NCBI RefSeq assembly: GCF_024124545.1
Contig: NZ_JAMXSF010000003.1
Location: forward strand, 186,001 to 250,000
Source: Pseudoalteromonas sp. XMcav2-N
GTDB lineage: Bacteria > Pseudomonadota > Gammaproteobacteria > Enterobacterales > Alteromonadaceae
Length of the DNA: 64,000 nt
Direction of reading: 5' to 3'
The notes below the pieces were generated by a model that did no database searches, was not told the origin of the DNA, and worked only from the letters and a program-made list of their open reading frames with translations. Made by a program: the position numbers and the translations under genes. Below, piece by piece: positions 47,009-55,934 of this stretch (within the stretch, counting starts at the first letter, position 1; each line of letters begins with the position of its first letter).

Positions 47009-47905
47009 CTACACCAACGGCTGTACCTGGTGTTTTAATACGGGTAATACTTCTGCGCTTTGCGTATCGAGCATCTGCAAAACGTGCTCATACCCATAGT
47101 CTGGCTGCCAGTTCAGCTGTTGTTGCGCAGCTGAAGAGTCATAGACCCTATCCAGAGAGTCAGGCAGACTCCAGCCACGTTGTTCGAATGCTGACACAAG
47201 TTGTGGACATTTTTCAGCAATCACCTTACTGGCTTGCAAAAACAGGCGCGTTTGATCGTCACGACAAAAAGGCGTTGCGCCAGAAATAATAAAGCGCGTA
47301 AAGCCTGGCAGGCGTTTTTTGATAGTACACAGGTGTGCATTGGCAACATCCCGGGCGTCGATACCACGTGTCAGCCTGTAGATTGACATCAGATCTGCAG
47401 GCTCAGGAAAACAGCGCGACATTTGTAACACCGTTACCGGTAAAATATGCTCTGTCGAGATAGTTTGTAATGCTTGCTCTGCCAATATTTTACTTCGGTG
47501 ATAAACCGACTTTGGCTGAGGTACGGTTTGCTCGGTGATCCAACCTGCGCGCCCTGAAGGTGTAGAAGCATGACCGTACAAGGCAGTCGTGCTGGTAAAA
47601 ACAAAGTGCTTTACCCCAGCCCGAACTCCAGCCAGAGCAAGTTGTTTTGTCGCGTCTACATTGATGGACTGAAACATATCTTCATCAACCAGCCCTACAT
47701 GAGGGGCATGCAGAGCTGCTGTATGGACAACTACATCAATGCCCTCAACGGCCTCGTTTAACAAATCGATATCACGAATGTCCCCAACAAAATCAGCCGT
47801 TGAACATGGGGTTTTATCTAGACCTACCACCTCGTATTCACGCATCAGTTTGATATAAATTGCCCGCCCAACTCTACCTGCCGAACCCGTTACCAATACC
47901 TTCAC
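47009..47905 (-). CDS. Extended SDR (NAD-dependent epimerase/dehydratase family) protein
   Basis: The 298-residue product has the extended-SDR nucleotide loop VLVTGSAGRVGRAIYIKL and the active-site pair YHRSK (Tyr-x-x-x-Lys), with STTALYG supplying the Ser/Thr. Members act on nucleotide sugars or other NAD(P)-linked substrates. It ends 64 bases before the Ca-binding protein's own upstream region and follows the P-loop kinase gene closely (11 bases), so those two are probably co-transcribed. Confidence 0.88.
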   Translation of the reverse strand: MKVLVTGSAGRVGRAIYIKLMREYEVVGLDKTPCSTADFVGDIRDIDLLNEAVEGIDVVVHTAALHAPHVGLVDEDMFQSINVDATKQLALAGVRAGVKHFVFTSTTALYGHASTPSGRAGWITEQTVPQPKSVYHRSKILAEQALQTISTEHILPVTVLQMSRCFPEPADLMSIYRLTRGIDARDVANAHLCTIKKRLPGFTRFIISGATPFCRDDQTRLFLQASKVIAEKCPQLVSAFEQRGWSLPDSLDRVYDSSAAQQQLNWQPDYGYEHVLQMLDTQSAEVLPVLKHQVQPLV

Positions 47906-47916
47906 TGTCTTTTACC

Positions 47917-48468
47917 TTATACTCGCAACGACTGCAGCCAGTCCACCACTGTGTCAGCGCAGGCCTCAACCGACAGAGCCTCTGTAATGCTCAAATCGCA
48001 GTTGCGCCGGGCCATACTGACCGTGTCTGCATAAATTTCTTTTAAATGATCCTGATATTTTATCAGATAGTCTTGAAGCGCATTGGATGAATCCGATTGC
48101 CTGAGGACAAAGTGTCTGTTGATCACACGAGATAAACACAGCGCCAATGGCAGATCAAGCAGCACCACATAATCTATCAACGACGCGATACTGGAACGTG
48201 CTTTGCCAAATGGCTCTTCAACAAACACATATTCGGGTCTGCCTGCAAAACCTAATTCTAGTGCCTTATTCATAGCTGGCGTTTTAATTTTGGATACATC
48301 CGCCCCATCTGCGTGCCATTGCCGCAAATTCCGTGGATAGCTCCGAGTATCGACATAGTCATCAAAGAATATGCCGGGACATCCGAAACGCGCAGAAAGC
48401 ACTTTTACCAGAGACGTTTTTCCACATCCTGAAGCGCCGCTAATGGCAACAACAACTGTTTTACGCAT
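47917..48468 (-). CDS. P-loop kinase (uridine/nicotinamide riboside kinase-like)
   Basis: The start is set at the ATG at 48468, giving 183 residues. Walker A is GASGCGKTS (residues about 10-18), with an early FFDDYVDTRSYP motif and a RVINRHF region that fit the uridine-kinase-like NK fold. It phosphorylates a nucleoside or related small molecule; the substrate is not known. It is 11 bases upstream of the SDR gene. Confidence 0.8.
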   Translation of the reverse strand: MRKTVVVAISGASGCGKTSLVKVLSARFGCPGIFFDDYVDTRSYPRNLRQWHADGADVSKIKTPAMNKALELGFAGRPEYVFVEEPFGKARSSIASLIDYVVLLDLPLALCLSRVINRHFVLRQSDSSNALQDYLIKYQDHLKEIYADTVSMARRNCDLSITEALSVEACADTVVDWLQSLRV

Positions 48469-48581
48469 TTCAATTTCTTTGTGAGATGAATGTATGACGA
48501 TCCTATGCCAATACTCGTAGAATACCAATTAATTGTTTTACAAAGGAGAATAGCCCTTTGACAGGTATTCTCCATTTACTG

Positions 48582-49778
48582 CTACATAAAGGCAGGCAAC
48601 ACCCGTTCTGCCATTAATTGCAGTGTGCTGTTTTCCCTTCGATTGGCAGTCACCACAACAACTAAGCCAAGTTCTTCGACCAAAATAATATACTGACCAC
48701 CGCCCCCCTGAGCAGACACACTATAGAAACGTTTCTCTCCTGATTGAAGCTCAGCGTTCCACCAGTAATAACCATAGCCCTGTTTAGATACATCTTTACC
48801 GCCCCCAAACATGTCTTCATCCCCAGTATAGAGTTGAGGGCTTATTGCTTTTGTGATGTAATCTTGCGGGATCAACCGTTCACCCTGCCACATACCTTTG
48901 TTGCTGGCTAATGTGCCCCACTTGAGCATATCACGGGATGTCATGTTGACCCGCCAGCCTGCTTCAGGGAGGCCGTTATCAGCGGTTTGCCAACGATATT
49001 GCTCGATCCCCAGCTTATCAAGTAGCTCTTGCTTGATAAACGCTTCAGCGGATCCGGGCACCACGGCATCAATCACATGCATGATCAGCATTGGGTCATC
49101 CTGATATTTAAATGTCTGCGTTTGTGCACTGATGGGAGCACTGCGCTCCAGCAACGCTTGAGCATGTTGCTGACCTTTAAGCTGTTCAGATATTTGTTCC
49201 AATCCTTTCTTTTGCTCGTCACTCAGTCGAATACCTGAGCGCATGGTCAGGGCCAGATTGAGCGTAATTTTATCACTGCCTGTTGTCAGCTTGCTGCTAT
49301 CCAGACCCTTTAAGAAACTCACCAAAGGTTTGTCCAGATCTGCCATGCTCAGATAACCCAGCTGAATGGCCCTGCCAAGTGCCATGCTGGTGTACACTTT
49401 AGTTGCGGAAGCCTGATAATGTGGCAAATTGATGCGGCCACGGGAGTAATAGGACTCAAACACCAGCTTGCCCTTGTGGGCGATAAGTAGGCTGTCAAAC
49501 TGCCCATGCATGTTGTTTTCTATTTCTTTAGCCAATTTTATTAACAGTGCCCTGTTACCGCCATCTATTCCGGCCGCTCCGACAGTCAAGCCGTCGTTTT
49601 TTCGCTTTGGCGCTGTATCAATAAAGGCGCTTTTAAGCTCTGTAACATCCCGGTACCCTCCCTCTAATTCAGCCTGCGTGGCCTCTATGGGCTGAGCACA
49701 CTTTGCCATTGTTAACTGACTAAAACTGCCTATAAGCAGGGTTACCACTAAGCTCGTTACTATCTTTTGTTTGATCAT
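48582..49778 (-). CDS. Secreted serine hydrolase of the beta-lactamase superfamily
   Basis: The 398-residue product has a signal peptide (about 1-25, SQLTMAK). The S-x-x-K motif is SATK and the third element GGGGQYI, typical of class C-like esterases and penicillin-binding-type hydrolases. Probable substrates are esters or D-amino-acid peptides rather than beta-lactams, since no resistance context is seen. Length fits the family. Confidence 0.88.
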   Translation of the reverse strand: MIKQKIVTSLVVTLLIGSFSQLTMAKCAQPIEATQAELEGGYRDVTELKSAFIDTAPKRKNDGLTVGAAGIDGGNRALLIKLAKEIENNMHGQFDSLLIAHKGKLVFESYYSRGRINLPHYQASATKVYTSMALGRAIQLGYLSMADLDKPLVSFLKGLDSSKLTTGSDKITLNLALTMRSGIRLSDEQKKGLEQISEQLKGQQHAQALLERSAPISAQTQTFKYQDDPMLIMHVIDAVVPGSAEAFIKQELLDKLGIEQYRWQTADNGLPEAGWRVNMTSRDMLKWGTLASNKGMWQGERLIPQDYITKAISPQLYTGDEDMFGGGKDVSKQGYGYYWWNAELQSGEKRFYSVSAQGGGGQYIILVEELGLVVVVTANRRENSTLQLMAERVLPAFM

Positions 49779-50077
49779 GTTACCTCTCCTGTTTGTATAA
49801 GCGATAACCTAGCGAAAGCAGCTCCGCTCTGCCTGACTTCCGGGTGATTTCTGGATGACTTTAAGATAGTAAGAAAATATATTAATTAAATTCAGGATAT
49901 TATGGAAACAAAGGGCGCTTTACGATAACAGTATAATACTCTGCTGACTTTGTATTAATTTCACAAGCAGCGTTAACAATGTCAAAACAAAGGCGGGCAA
50001 TCGAGGCGTTCTTCAATACGTTGCCGGACTAACGTTTTTTGACTAGACTCCCTGTATCATCATTCATTTTCCGCAAT
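49779..50077. other. AT-rich gap between divergent genes
   Basis: This roughly 300-base gap divides the minus-strand serine hydrolase gene from the plus-strand solute-binding gene and should hold both promoters. It is AT-rich in its middle. I see no gene or RNA. The start of the next gene is uncertain by about 40 bases. Confidence 0.4.
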
Positions 50078-50857
50078 ATGCTACGTATCACACTTTTTTG
50101 TCTGTTCATGTTTCCGCTAGCAGTGTTATCAAACAGCGACAGGTTGGTCCTTATTGCTGGAGATAACTGGTGCCCGGTGAACTGCGGAGAAAATGATAAA
50201 GATAAAGGGTTTATGATTGATGTCGCCACCGAAGCACTGGCAATCTCCGGGTATGAGGTGCGATACATTGAAATGCCTTGGCTCAGAGCCATTCATCAGG
50301 CCCGCGAAGGAAAAATACATGCTATCGTGGGCGCGTTCAAAGATGACGCGCCGGATTTTTATTTTCCAAAAATCCCAATTCTCAAACTCAGCCCAAATAC
50401 ACTATTCACACTGGCAGAAAACACCTGGGCATTCAACAATCAACACTCCCTCAACAAAGTGCGCCTTGGTGTTGTGCAAGGCTACGACTACGGTCACTTG
50501 CTAAATGCCTATATAAAATCTCACCGCACGTCTCCCAATAGTTACATTACACAAATATCCGGAGACAATGTTGTAAAACGCAGCCTGCTACTGCTCACCA
50601 GTAAGCGCATTGATGTCTATGTGGATGCCGATCCGGTAGTCTGGTTTCAGGCTAAGAGAATGGGGATCATTAACAAAATCAAATCCGTTGGATCCGTCAG
50701 CCCCCGGGAGAGCGCTTATATTGCCTTTTCTCCCAAACTGACGAGTAGCGAAAAGCTCTCACTGGCGCTTGACCTGGGTGTGCTCAGATTACAGCTCGAT
50801 GGCCGCCTTGCGGTGATAGCCAAAAAGTATGGACTGCAGGAAATACACTATCGATAA
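50078..50857 (+). CDS. Periplasmic solute-binding-like protein (SBP_bac_3 family)
   Basis: The ATG at 50078 is preferred, although an in-frame TTG lies at 50039; neither has a strong binding site. The 259-residue product has a signal peptide (MLRITLFCLFMFPLAVL) and the bilobed pattern LIAGDNWCPVNC, GFMIDVATEAL and EMPWLRAI. No transporter genes flank it. It is a second orphan of the same family as 13250-13972. Ligand unknown. Confidence 0.8.
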   Translation: MLRITLFCLFMFPLAVLSNSDRLVLIAGDNWCPVNCGENDKDKGFMIDVATEALAISGYEVRYIEMPWLRAIHQAREGKIHAIVGAFKDDAPDFYFPKIPILKLSPNTLFTLAENTWAFNNQHSLNKVRLGVVQGYDYGHLLNAYIKSHRTSPNSYITQISGDNVVKRSLLLLTSKRIDVYVDADPVVWFQAKRMGIINKIKSVGSVSPRESAYIAFSPKLTSSEKLSLALDLGVLRLQLDGRLAVIAKKYGLQEIHYR

Positions 50858-50932
50858 ACCCGGAACACACTCATTGTCCTGTTTTATCGCACTGCGGGTA
50901 AATACTGTGATATTCCTGCTCTTTAATACCGT

Positions 50933-51778
50933 TTAAGTGTTCTCCGGGCAGGCTGGTTGTTCAGCAATAGCCTGTGCCGCATGTTGAGCCAGCTCTCCTT
51001 GCAGTTCGGGCGACGCGCCGGCCACAATGCTGGTAGCTCCTGTATCTACGGATTGTCCGGTGATGATTTGCGTGAATACCAGAGAGCTTAACAGGATACC
51101 CAAGGAGTCAGCATGATTGCCGTCTGCCGCGTGTAGTGCTAGTTCTGGTCTACTGGCCAGGGCGCCGTACCAGGCCTTTGCTATGGGCGCCAGACAACTT
51201 GGCTCTGCGGCAGCGATAGACTTATGAATACCATGAACATAGCCACCTTCTACACTATTCCCTCTTTGTGGATGTTCAGGAAACAAAATAGGTGTAGCGC
51301 CCTGTGTTTTGGCCATTGCGACCCACTGCCTGGTTGCTTCTGTCGAATAAGACTTCGACATAGACTGAGAATATTTCTGACCCTGAATTATCAAATGTGT
51401 CCAGGGTGTATCAGGTTGCGTAAAGCGCTTAACGACTTCATAGTCGTTAATCAAATTGTCAGTGAAGCCAAACCCTAACACTTCAACATAAACTGTTTTA
51501 TCGGGCGCCATAGTTTCAATCGTGTGCTTAAGAGTTGGGGCAAGGCCACTGGAGTGACTATTACCCACCATAGCAATTTGGTAGTGTTCGACATCGGAGT
51601 TGACTGCCAAAGGGGCTGGTTTGATGTAGTTTTTGACTAAATCAGTTGCACTTTCTCGTGCCTGGTCCTGCGCAGAGTTGTTTTGACTATCACCATTCGA
51701 CGCACCACTGCCCCCACAAGCGCTAAGCAGTAGAGTGGGCAATAACGAAAGACAAAGCAATCCAGTATACTTATTCAT
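50933..51778 (-). CDS. Lipoprotein with SGNH-hydrolase-like core
   Basis: The 281-residue product has a lipoprotein signal ending LLSAC (Cys21) and a Ser/Asn-rich spacer. The block I motif reads MVGNSHSSG instead of the usual G-D-S, and block V reads DGNHAD (D-x-x-H). The catalytic Ser and the Asp/His pair are present, so an ester-cleaving activity is possible. Related bacterial proteins with GNSHS are often annotated as hypothetical. Location is the periplasm or outer membrane. Substrate unknown. Confidence 0.68.
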   Translation of the reverse strand: MNKYTGLLCLSLLPTLLLSACGGSGASNGDSQNNSAQDQARESATDLVKNYIKPAPLAVNSDVEHYQIAMVGNSHSSGLAPTLKHTIETMAPDKTVYVEVLGFGFTDNLINDYEVVKRFTQPDTPWTHLIIQGQKYSQSMSKSYSTEATRQWVAMAKTQGATPILFPEHPQRGNSVEGGYVHGIHKSIAAAEPSCLAPIAKAWYGALASRPELALHAADGNHADSLGILLSSLVFTQIITGQSVDTGATSIVAGASPELQGELAQHAAQAIAEQPACPENT

Positions 51779-51924
51779 TGTTATGCACTTTCCTTTGAAT
51801 TAATGTCCTCATAATGCCCACATCCCCTGCGCCTCGTCAACGCAATATTAATCTTTAGTCATCATTTCATTAATGTTGATATCAGCTAGCTATATCATTA
51901 ATCGGGTTCCTGGCCGCAAAGACG

Positions 51925-51951
51925 AAAAAGGCAGTATCTGTCGACACTGCC
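51925..51951 (-). terminator. Terminator of the TonB-dependent receptor gene
   Basis: Read on the minus strand, ggcagt (51946-51951) pairs with actgcc (51930-51935) across a ten-base loop and is followed by TTTTT. It lies about 60 bases beyond the receptor stop codon. A second perfect 9-bp hairpin (51963-51989, loop attcggata) stands between stop and terminator and may protect the 3' end. Confidence 0.8.
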
Positions 51952-52010
51952 ATCATTGCGGGTACCAGGCGATTCGGATACGCCTGGTAAATGTCACGCT
52001 TTGAAACACA

Positions 52011-54407
52011 CTAGAATTGGTAATTAACGGTAAAGGAGGTTGTCCGCCCATTAATGGCCCGAGCTCTGATGATACCAGATTCAGGAATGCTGCCTTCCTC
52101 CGCTTCGGTGATCCCGACCGCATTAAACAGGTTGTTCACGTTCAACGATAATGACAAGTCATCCGTCAGATCATAACTGGCAAATGCATTAACTTGTGTG
52201 TACCCGTCAAATTTGAGGTCATTATTATCCTGTGCATAGGCATCGCCGGACCCTATCAGACTCAGACCAACGGCTCCCTGAGTCAGGTTGTAACGCGCCA
52301 TTAAAGAGTAAATAAAATCAGCCTGTCGCCGTGGCGTGTTGCCCACCACTTCAGGCGCCAGAGCATCTTTCGCTATTTCTGCATCCGTCCAGGTCAGACT
52401 GCCTCTGAAGTCGAACGAACCAATAAAGTAGACCCCTTCGAGTTCAATACCATACGCCTCGTATTCTCTGTCAAAGAAGCGTTGACTGGTTGCTTCAAAA
52501 TTTTGCTCTTCGGTCTGAGCATAAAACGCAGTTGCAAACACACTGCCGTTTTCCAATCGTTGCTTGAGGCCAAACTCCAGTTGAGTTACTTCATCTATTG
52601 CATCCTCTTTTGCCACGCTTCCGTCCGGGTTAACTTTACCGAATAAAAGCCTGTCAGCATTAGCTCGGGCACCTTCACTAAAACGTCCAAACATTGCCAG
52701 AGTTGGGCTCAGTAGGTAATTGGCGCCGACTGAATAACTCGTATAGTGCCAGTCATAGTCCACCAGCGAAGAGTTAGCCAGATCAATACCTGCAACCGCC
52801 TCTTCTGGTTTAGAGATCACTCCATCAAAGTTGATATCACGCTGCGACACAACAGCTCCGGCATACGTCCCTGTCGCTTCCCCTGAGTCATAACGTACGC
52901 TGGCATCCAGCGTCAGGTCGCCAAGCACAGAAGAGAGCGCCAGATAAGGTGCACGCGTCGAGTATTCAGTGTCATAGTTTCGCTGACAGCAGTTCCCCCA
53001 GGCAGGTGTGCCGTAGGCGTATAATCCCTGCTCGGAAAAGGCTGTCCCCTCTGCTGAATACACATCCACCAATGCCGCGTTATTGCCCTTTATTTCCATC
53101 AGATAGGAGTTCCAAAGCCATGACATTTCAATGCTTTGCTCTGATGCAAAATAGCCCAGGGTTACTGATGTATCACCCAATTGTTTCGTGAGCTTAATGT
53201 CATTCACCAGTGAGCCAAAGTCTTGCATCTCAACATCAAATGTATGAATTCGCATCAGGTTGTCGTCTTCAAACACAGTCCCCGCATGTGCACCGTTGGC
53301 ATACTTTAAAGTCGAACCTTCACCTGCAATGCTCTGAGCAATGGATTGCGCATTCCCCACTTCAGCAGGAAATGGAGAATTAAAGGTGCCTTTAACCTGA
53401 GCTATGCGAAAACGATTCTCGATTTTCCAGTCATTGTCGAGATCAAAGCTGGCCTCAACGCCAACACTGTCGACCTGCGGATGCATGCCATCACGCATAT
53501 CGCCACGACGAATATCATTATCGGCACCCAGCCCCTGAGTTTGTATAAACAAAGCAGAATGTGGTGTATCTGACAGGGCATCAAACCCGGCGATTGAATC
53601 TCCATTGGCATACATTGGCATGGGCAGGTAAGCGGTACTGCGGTCATCCAGGTGTTTCAAATAGACTCGGATATAACCGGACTCAAACTCTTTAGTCAGA
53701 TTGGCTTTTATTTGACCACCTTTATTTCCTGTATATCCGGTATCTCTCGGCCCCTCTCCCTGACGTACAAAGCCACCGACATGAAACCGTACGCTGTCTG
53801 ACAAGTAAGTGCCAAATTCAAAATCAGTTCTGAATTCGTCATAATCCAGACCAAAGGTGGTCGCTATGCTGCCCGATTCACTTTCACCCGTTTTAGAAAT
53901 GAAATTGATAATTCCACCGGGTGCGTTACTGGCTGCAGTAGATGCAGAGCCACCACGGATGGACTCTATAGATTGCACAGTATTGTCGAGGCGCATAAAG
54001 ATATCGGCATTACCAAACGCGATATCGCCAAATTGTAGTACTGGCAAACCATCTTCCTGCAATTGCAGGAATTTTGCGCCTCCGGCAGCGACTGGTAGCC
54101 CACGTACCGCAATATTTGCATTCCCCTCGCCCCCTGTTGACTCAGACCTTACGCCTGGTAATAAGCGAAACGCCTCCGCCGTGGTTCTGGGCGTTGCAAC
54201 GCTTACCTGCTCAGCAGAGATACTGCTTACCGACACACTCGATGCCATCACAGTACGTCTTTGCGGTACGCCAGTCACAATGATTTTTTCCAGCTCATTT
54301 TGCGCCTGTGTATTTGCTTGTGTCTTTTTCTCTTCAGCCAACGCCGTGGTGCTGAGAGCCAGAGTCAGTGCACTGAGTGCAAACCAACTGGGGGTGTATG
54401 TTGTCAT
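52011..54407 (-). CDS. TonB-dependent outer-membrane receptor, probable sucrose uptake
   Basis: The start is set at the ATG at 54407 (AGAGG upstream), giving 798 residues. A signal peptide (ALSTTALAEEK) precedes a plug domain (about 35-170, TAEAFRLLPGVRSESTGG then NIAVRGLP) and a 22-strand barrel ending in the C-terminal aromatic (FTVNYQF). A LacI-type operator lies 58 bases upstream of the start, and the same palindrome controls the sucrose phosphorylase/permease pair, so the receptor should import sucrose or a related sugar across the outer membrane. Specificity is inferred from regulation. Confidence 0.92.
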   Translation of the reverse strand: MTTYTPSWFALSALTLALSTTALAEEKKTQANTQAQNELEKIIVTGVPQRRTVMASSVSVSSISAEQVSVATPRTTAEAFRLLPGVRSESTGGEGNANIAVRGLPVAAGGAKFLQLQEDGLPVLQFGDIAFGNADIFMRLDNTVQSIESIRGGSASTAASNAPGGIINFISKTGESESGSIATTFGLDYDEFRTDFEFGTYLSDSVRFHVGGFVRQGEGPRDTGYTGNKGGQIKANLTKEFESGYIRVYLKHLDDRSTAYLPMPMYANGDSIAGFDALSDTPHSALFIQTQGLGADNDIRRGDMRDGMHPQVDSVGVEASFDLDNDWKIENRFRIAQVKGTFNSPFPAEVGNAQSIAQSIAGEGSTLKYANGAHAGTVFEDDNLMRIHTFDVEMQDFGSLVNDIKLTKQLGDTSVTLGYFASEQSIEMSWLWNSYLMEIKGNNAALVDVYSAEGTAFSEQGLYAYGTPAWGNCCQRNYDTEYSTRAPYLALSSVLGDLTLDASVRYDSGEATGTYAGAVVSQRDINFDGVISKPEEAVAGIDLANSSLVDYDWHYTSYSVGANYLLSPTLAMFGRFSEGARANADRLLFGKVNPDGSVAKEDAIDEVTQLEFGLKQRLENGSVFATAFYAQTEEQNFEATSQRFFDREYEAYGIELEGVYFIGSFDFRGSLTWTDAEIAKDALAPEVVGNTPRRQADFIYSLMARYNLTQGAVGLSLIGSGDAYAQDNNDLKFDGYTQVNAFASYDLTDDLSLSLNVNNLFNAVGITEAEEGSIPESGIIRARAINGRTTSFTVNYQF

Positions 54408-54464
54408 AATGTGCCTCTTTGTTGTCAATTATAGATGCTGGCACCACATTCAGTGGATCCACTC

Positions 54465-54480
54465 ACTTAATCGATTAAGT
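54465..54480. promoter_or_regulatory. Probable LacI-family operator upstream of the receptor gene
   Basis: The perfect 16-base palindrome ACTTAATCGATTAAGT is shared with 55893-55908. Size, symmetry and the central CG fit a LacI-family operator. The LacI gene at 57429-58472 is the likely binder. Confidence 0.85.
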
Positions 54481-54573
54481 AAATTAGCAAATATCGGTCT
54501 CTTTGCAATCATAAATTGCCGTTATTTGATTTTTATTTAAATAACCTATTGATCTAAAATATGAAATAGTTAG

Positions 54574-55773
54574 CTAGCATGCTGTCATAAGCCGGGCTTG
54601 CGCCGGGTCTTTCCAGAAATTGTAAGCCATAGCCAGCATCAGCAAGGCTGCAAAACCCATTGCTAACGCAAAACCATAACGGATGTGACCGAAATAATCG
54701 CTGACCATACCCATCAAAAGTGGTGCAAGCGCCGCTGAGAGCGCAGTAAAAAATAAAATCACACCAGCGACTGAACCATGTTGGTGTTTGTTAAAGCAGG
54801 AGATCCCTTTCGAATTTAAGGTTGGGTAAATCATCGACATAAACAGTCCACTGAGCGGTAATGCAACTATCGCGGCATTGACGCCAAACACAAAAGTCAC
54901 CAGGTAGCACAGAAAAATGGCGGTGCTCAGCGCAAACATCACGCTCTGCCAGCTAAACAGGTTTAACAGCCAGACCGCCATAAAGCGTCCCACCGCCCGC
55001 AAAATAAAAAAGATGGTCAGTGCGTAGGTTGCCAGCAGGCTCCAGCTCCCTTCGTAGGTTTTGAGCAAAGTCGGCATCCAGACATAAATGGCCACTTCTG
55101 TTGCGACATACAGCGCAATGGCGGCCGAAAAACCCAGTGCATGTTTGTCTTTAAGCATCAGCAGAGTCTGCCTGAATCCACTGCCTTGGTTAACCTGCTT
55201 AGCGGGCCGTTCAGGAAACTTCACAGCGAACGTGATTAAACACAAAACGCTGCATAACCCTCCTGCCAGAATATAGAGGTAAACCCAGCTGACACCCGAC
55301 GCCAGCATATAACTTACCGCTGCCGGGCCCACGATGGCGCCGACGGCAAAGAAGCCTTCAACCATATTCATGGTCCGGGTGTGCGCCTGACTGGTTGGCG
55401 TCAGTGAGCCTAACAAAGCCAGTGCAGCGGTTTTAAACAGGCCGATTGCCAGGCCAATCACACTCAGTAAGCACACAAAGGTGATAAACGTTTTGCCCAT
55501 TGCAAAGCCAAAACAGGCGCCGGCAAAAAGTACAAAGCCAATGATGATAGTCGGCTTGTGACCTATTTTATCGGCCATAAAGCCCAGTAACAGACCACTG
55601 GCGGCAATCCAGATCATTGGCGCGTAATGAAACGCGCTCGCCTGCGTCATGGTTAATTGATAATCCCGGATCAGCTCAGGAATGATCACGCCCACGGCAT
55701 CCGATGTCATGGCAAACATAAAGAACATCATGTATGTCAGCCAGCGCAATGCGCCTAAGTTGCTGCTTGTCAT
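54574..55773 (-). CDS. MFS transporter, probable sucrose permease
   Basis: The 399-residue product has twelve membrane helices and the MFS loop motif between TM2 and TM3 (GFMADKIGHKP). It is divergent from the sucrose phosphorylase gene, with an operator copy in between, and in the same direction as the outer-membrane receptor. In marine gammaproteobacteria such a permease moves sucrose across the inner membrane before phosphorolysis. Substrate is inferred from context. Confidence 0.88.
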   Translation of the reverse strand: MTSSNLGALRWLTYMMFFMFAMTSDAVGVIIPELIRDYQLTMTQASAFHYAPMIWIAASGLLLGFMADKIGHKPTIIIGFVLFAGACFGFAMGKTFITFVCLLSVIGLAIGLFKTAALALLGSLTPTSQAHTRTMNMVEGFFAVGAIVGPAAVSYMLASGVSWVYLYILAGGLCSVLCLITFAVKFPERPAKQVNQGSGFRQTLLMLKDKHALGFSAAIALYVATEVAIYVWMPTLLKTYEGSWSLLATYALTIFFILRAVGRFMAVWLLNLFSWQSVMFALSTAIFLCYLVTFVFGVNAAIVALPLSGLFMSMIYPTLNSKGISCFNKHQHGSVAGVILFFTALSAALAPLLMGMVSDYFGHIRYGFALAMGFAALLMLAMAYNFWKDPAQARLMTAC

Positions 55774-55891
55774 AGTTATTACCTCTCAGGTATTGCGGCA
55801 AAGCCCGGTTAAGTTTAAAACTCAATCGCACCCTTGTGCCAATTTTCCTGTAAATAGTGCTTGAATATCTCGTCGTGCTGATTAAAGATAT

Positions 55892-55909
55892 AACTTAATC
55901 GATTAAGTT
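55892..55909. promoter_or_regulatory. Probable LacI-family operator between permease and phosphorylase genes
   Basis: An 18-base perfect palindrome (AACTTAATCGATTAAGTT) sits 26 bases before the phosphorylase start and about 120 bases before the divergent permease start. It contains the same 16-base core as the operator at 54465. One site could repress both directions. Confidence 0.86.
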
Positions 55910-55934
55910 TCAACAATGAGAATTGAACTGAACC

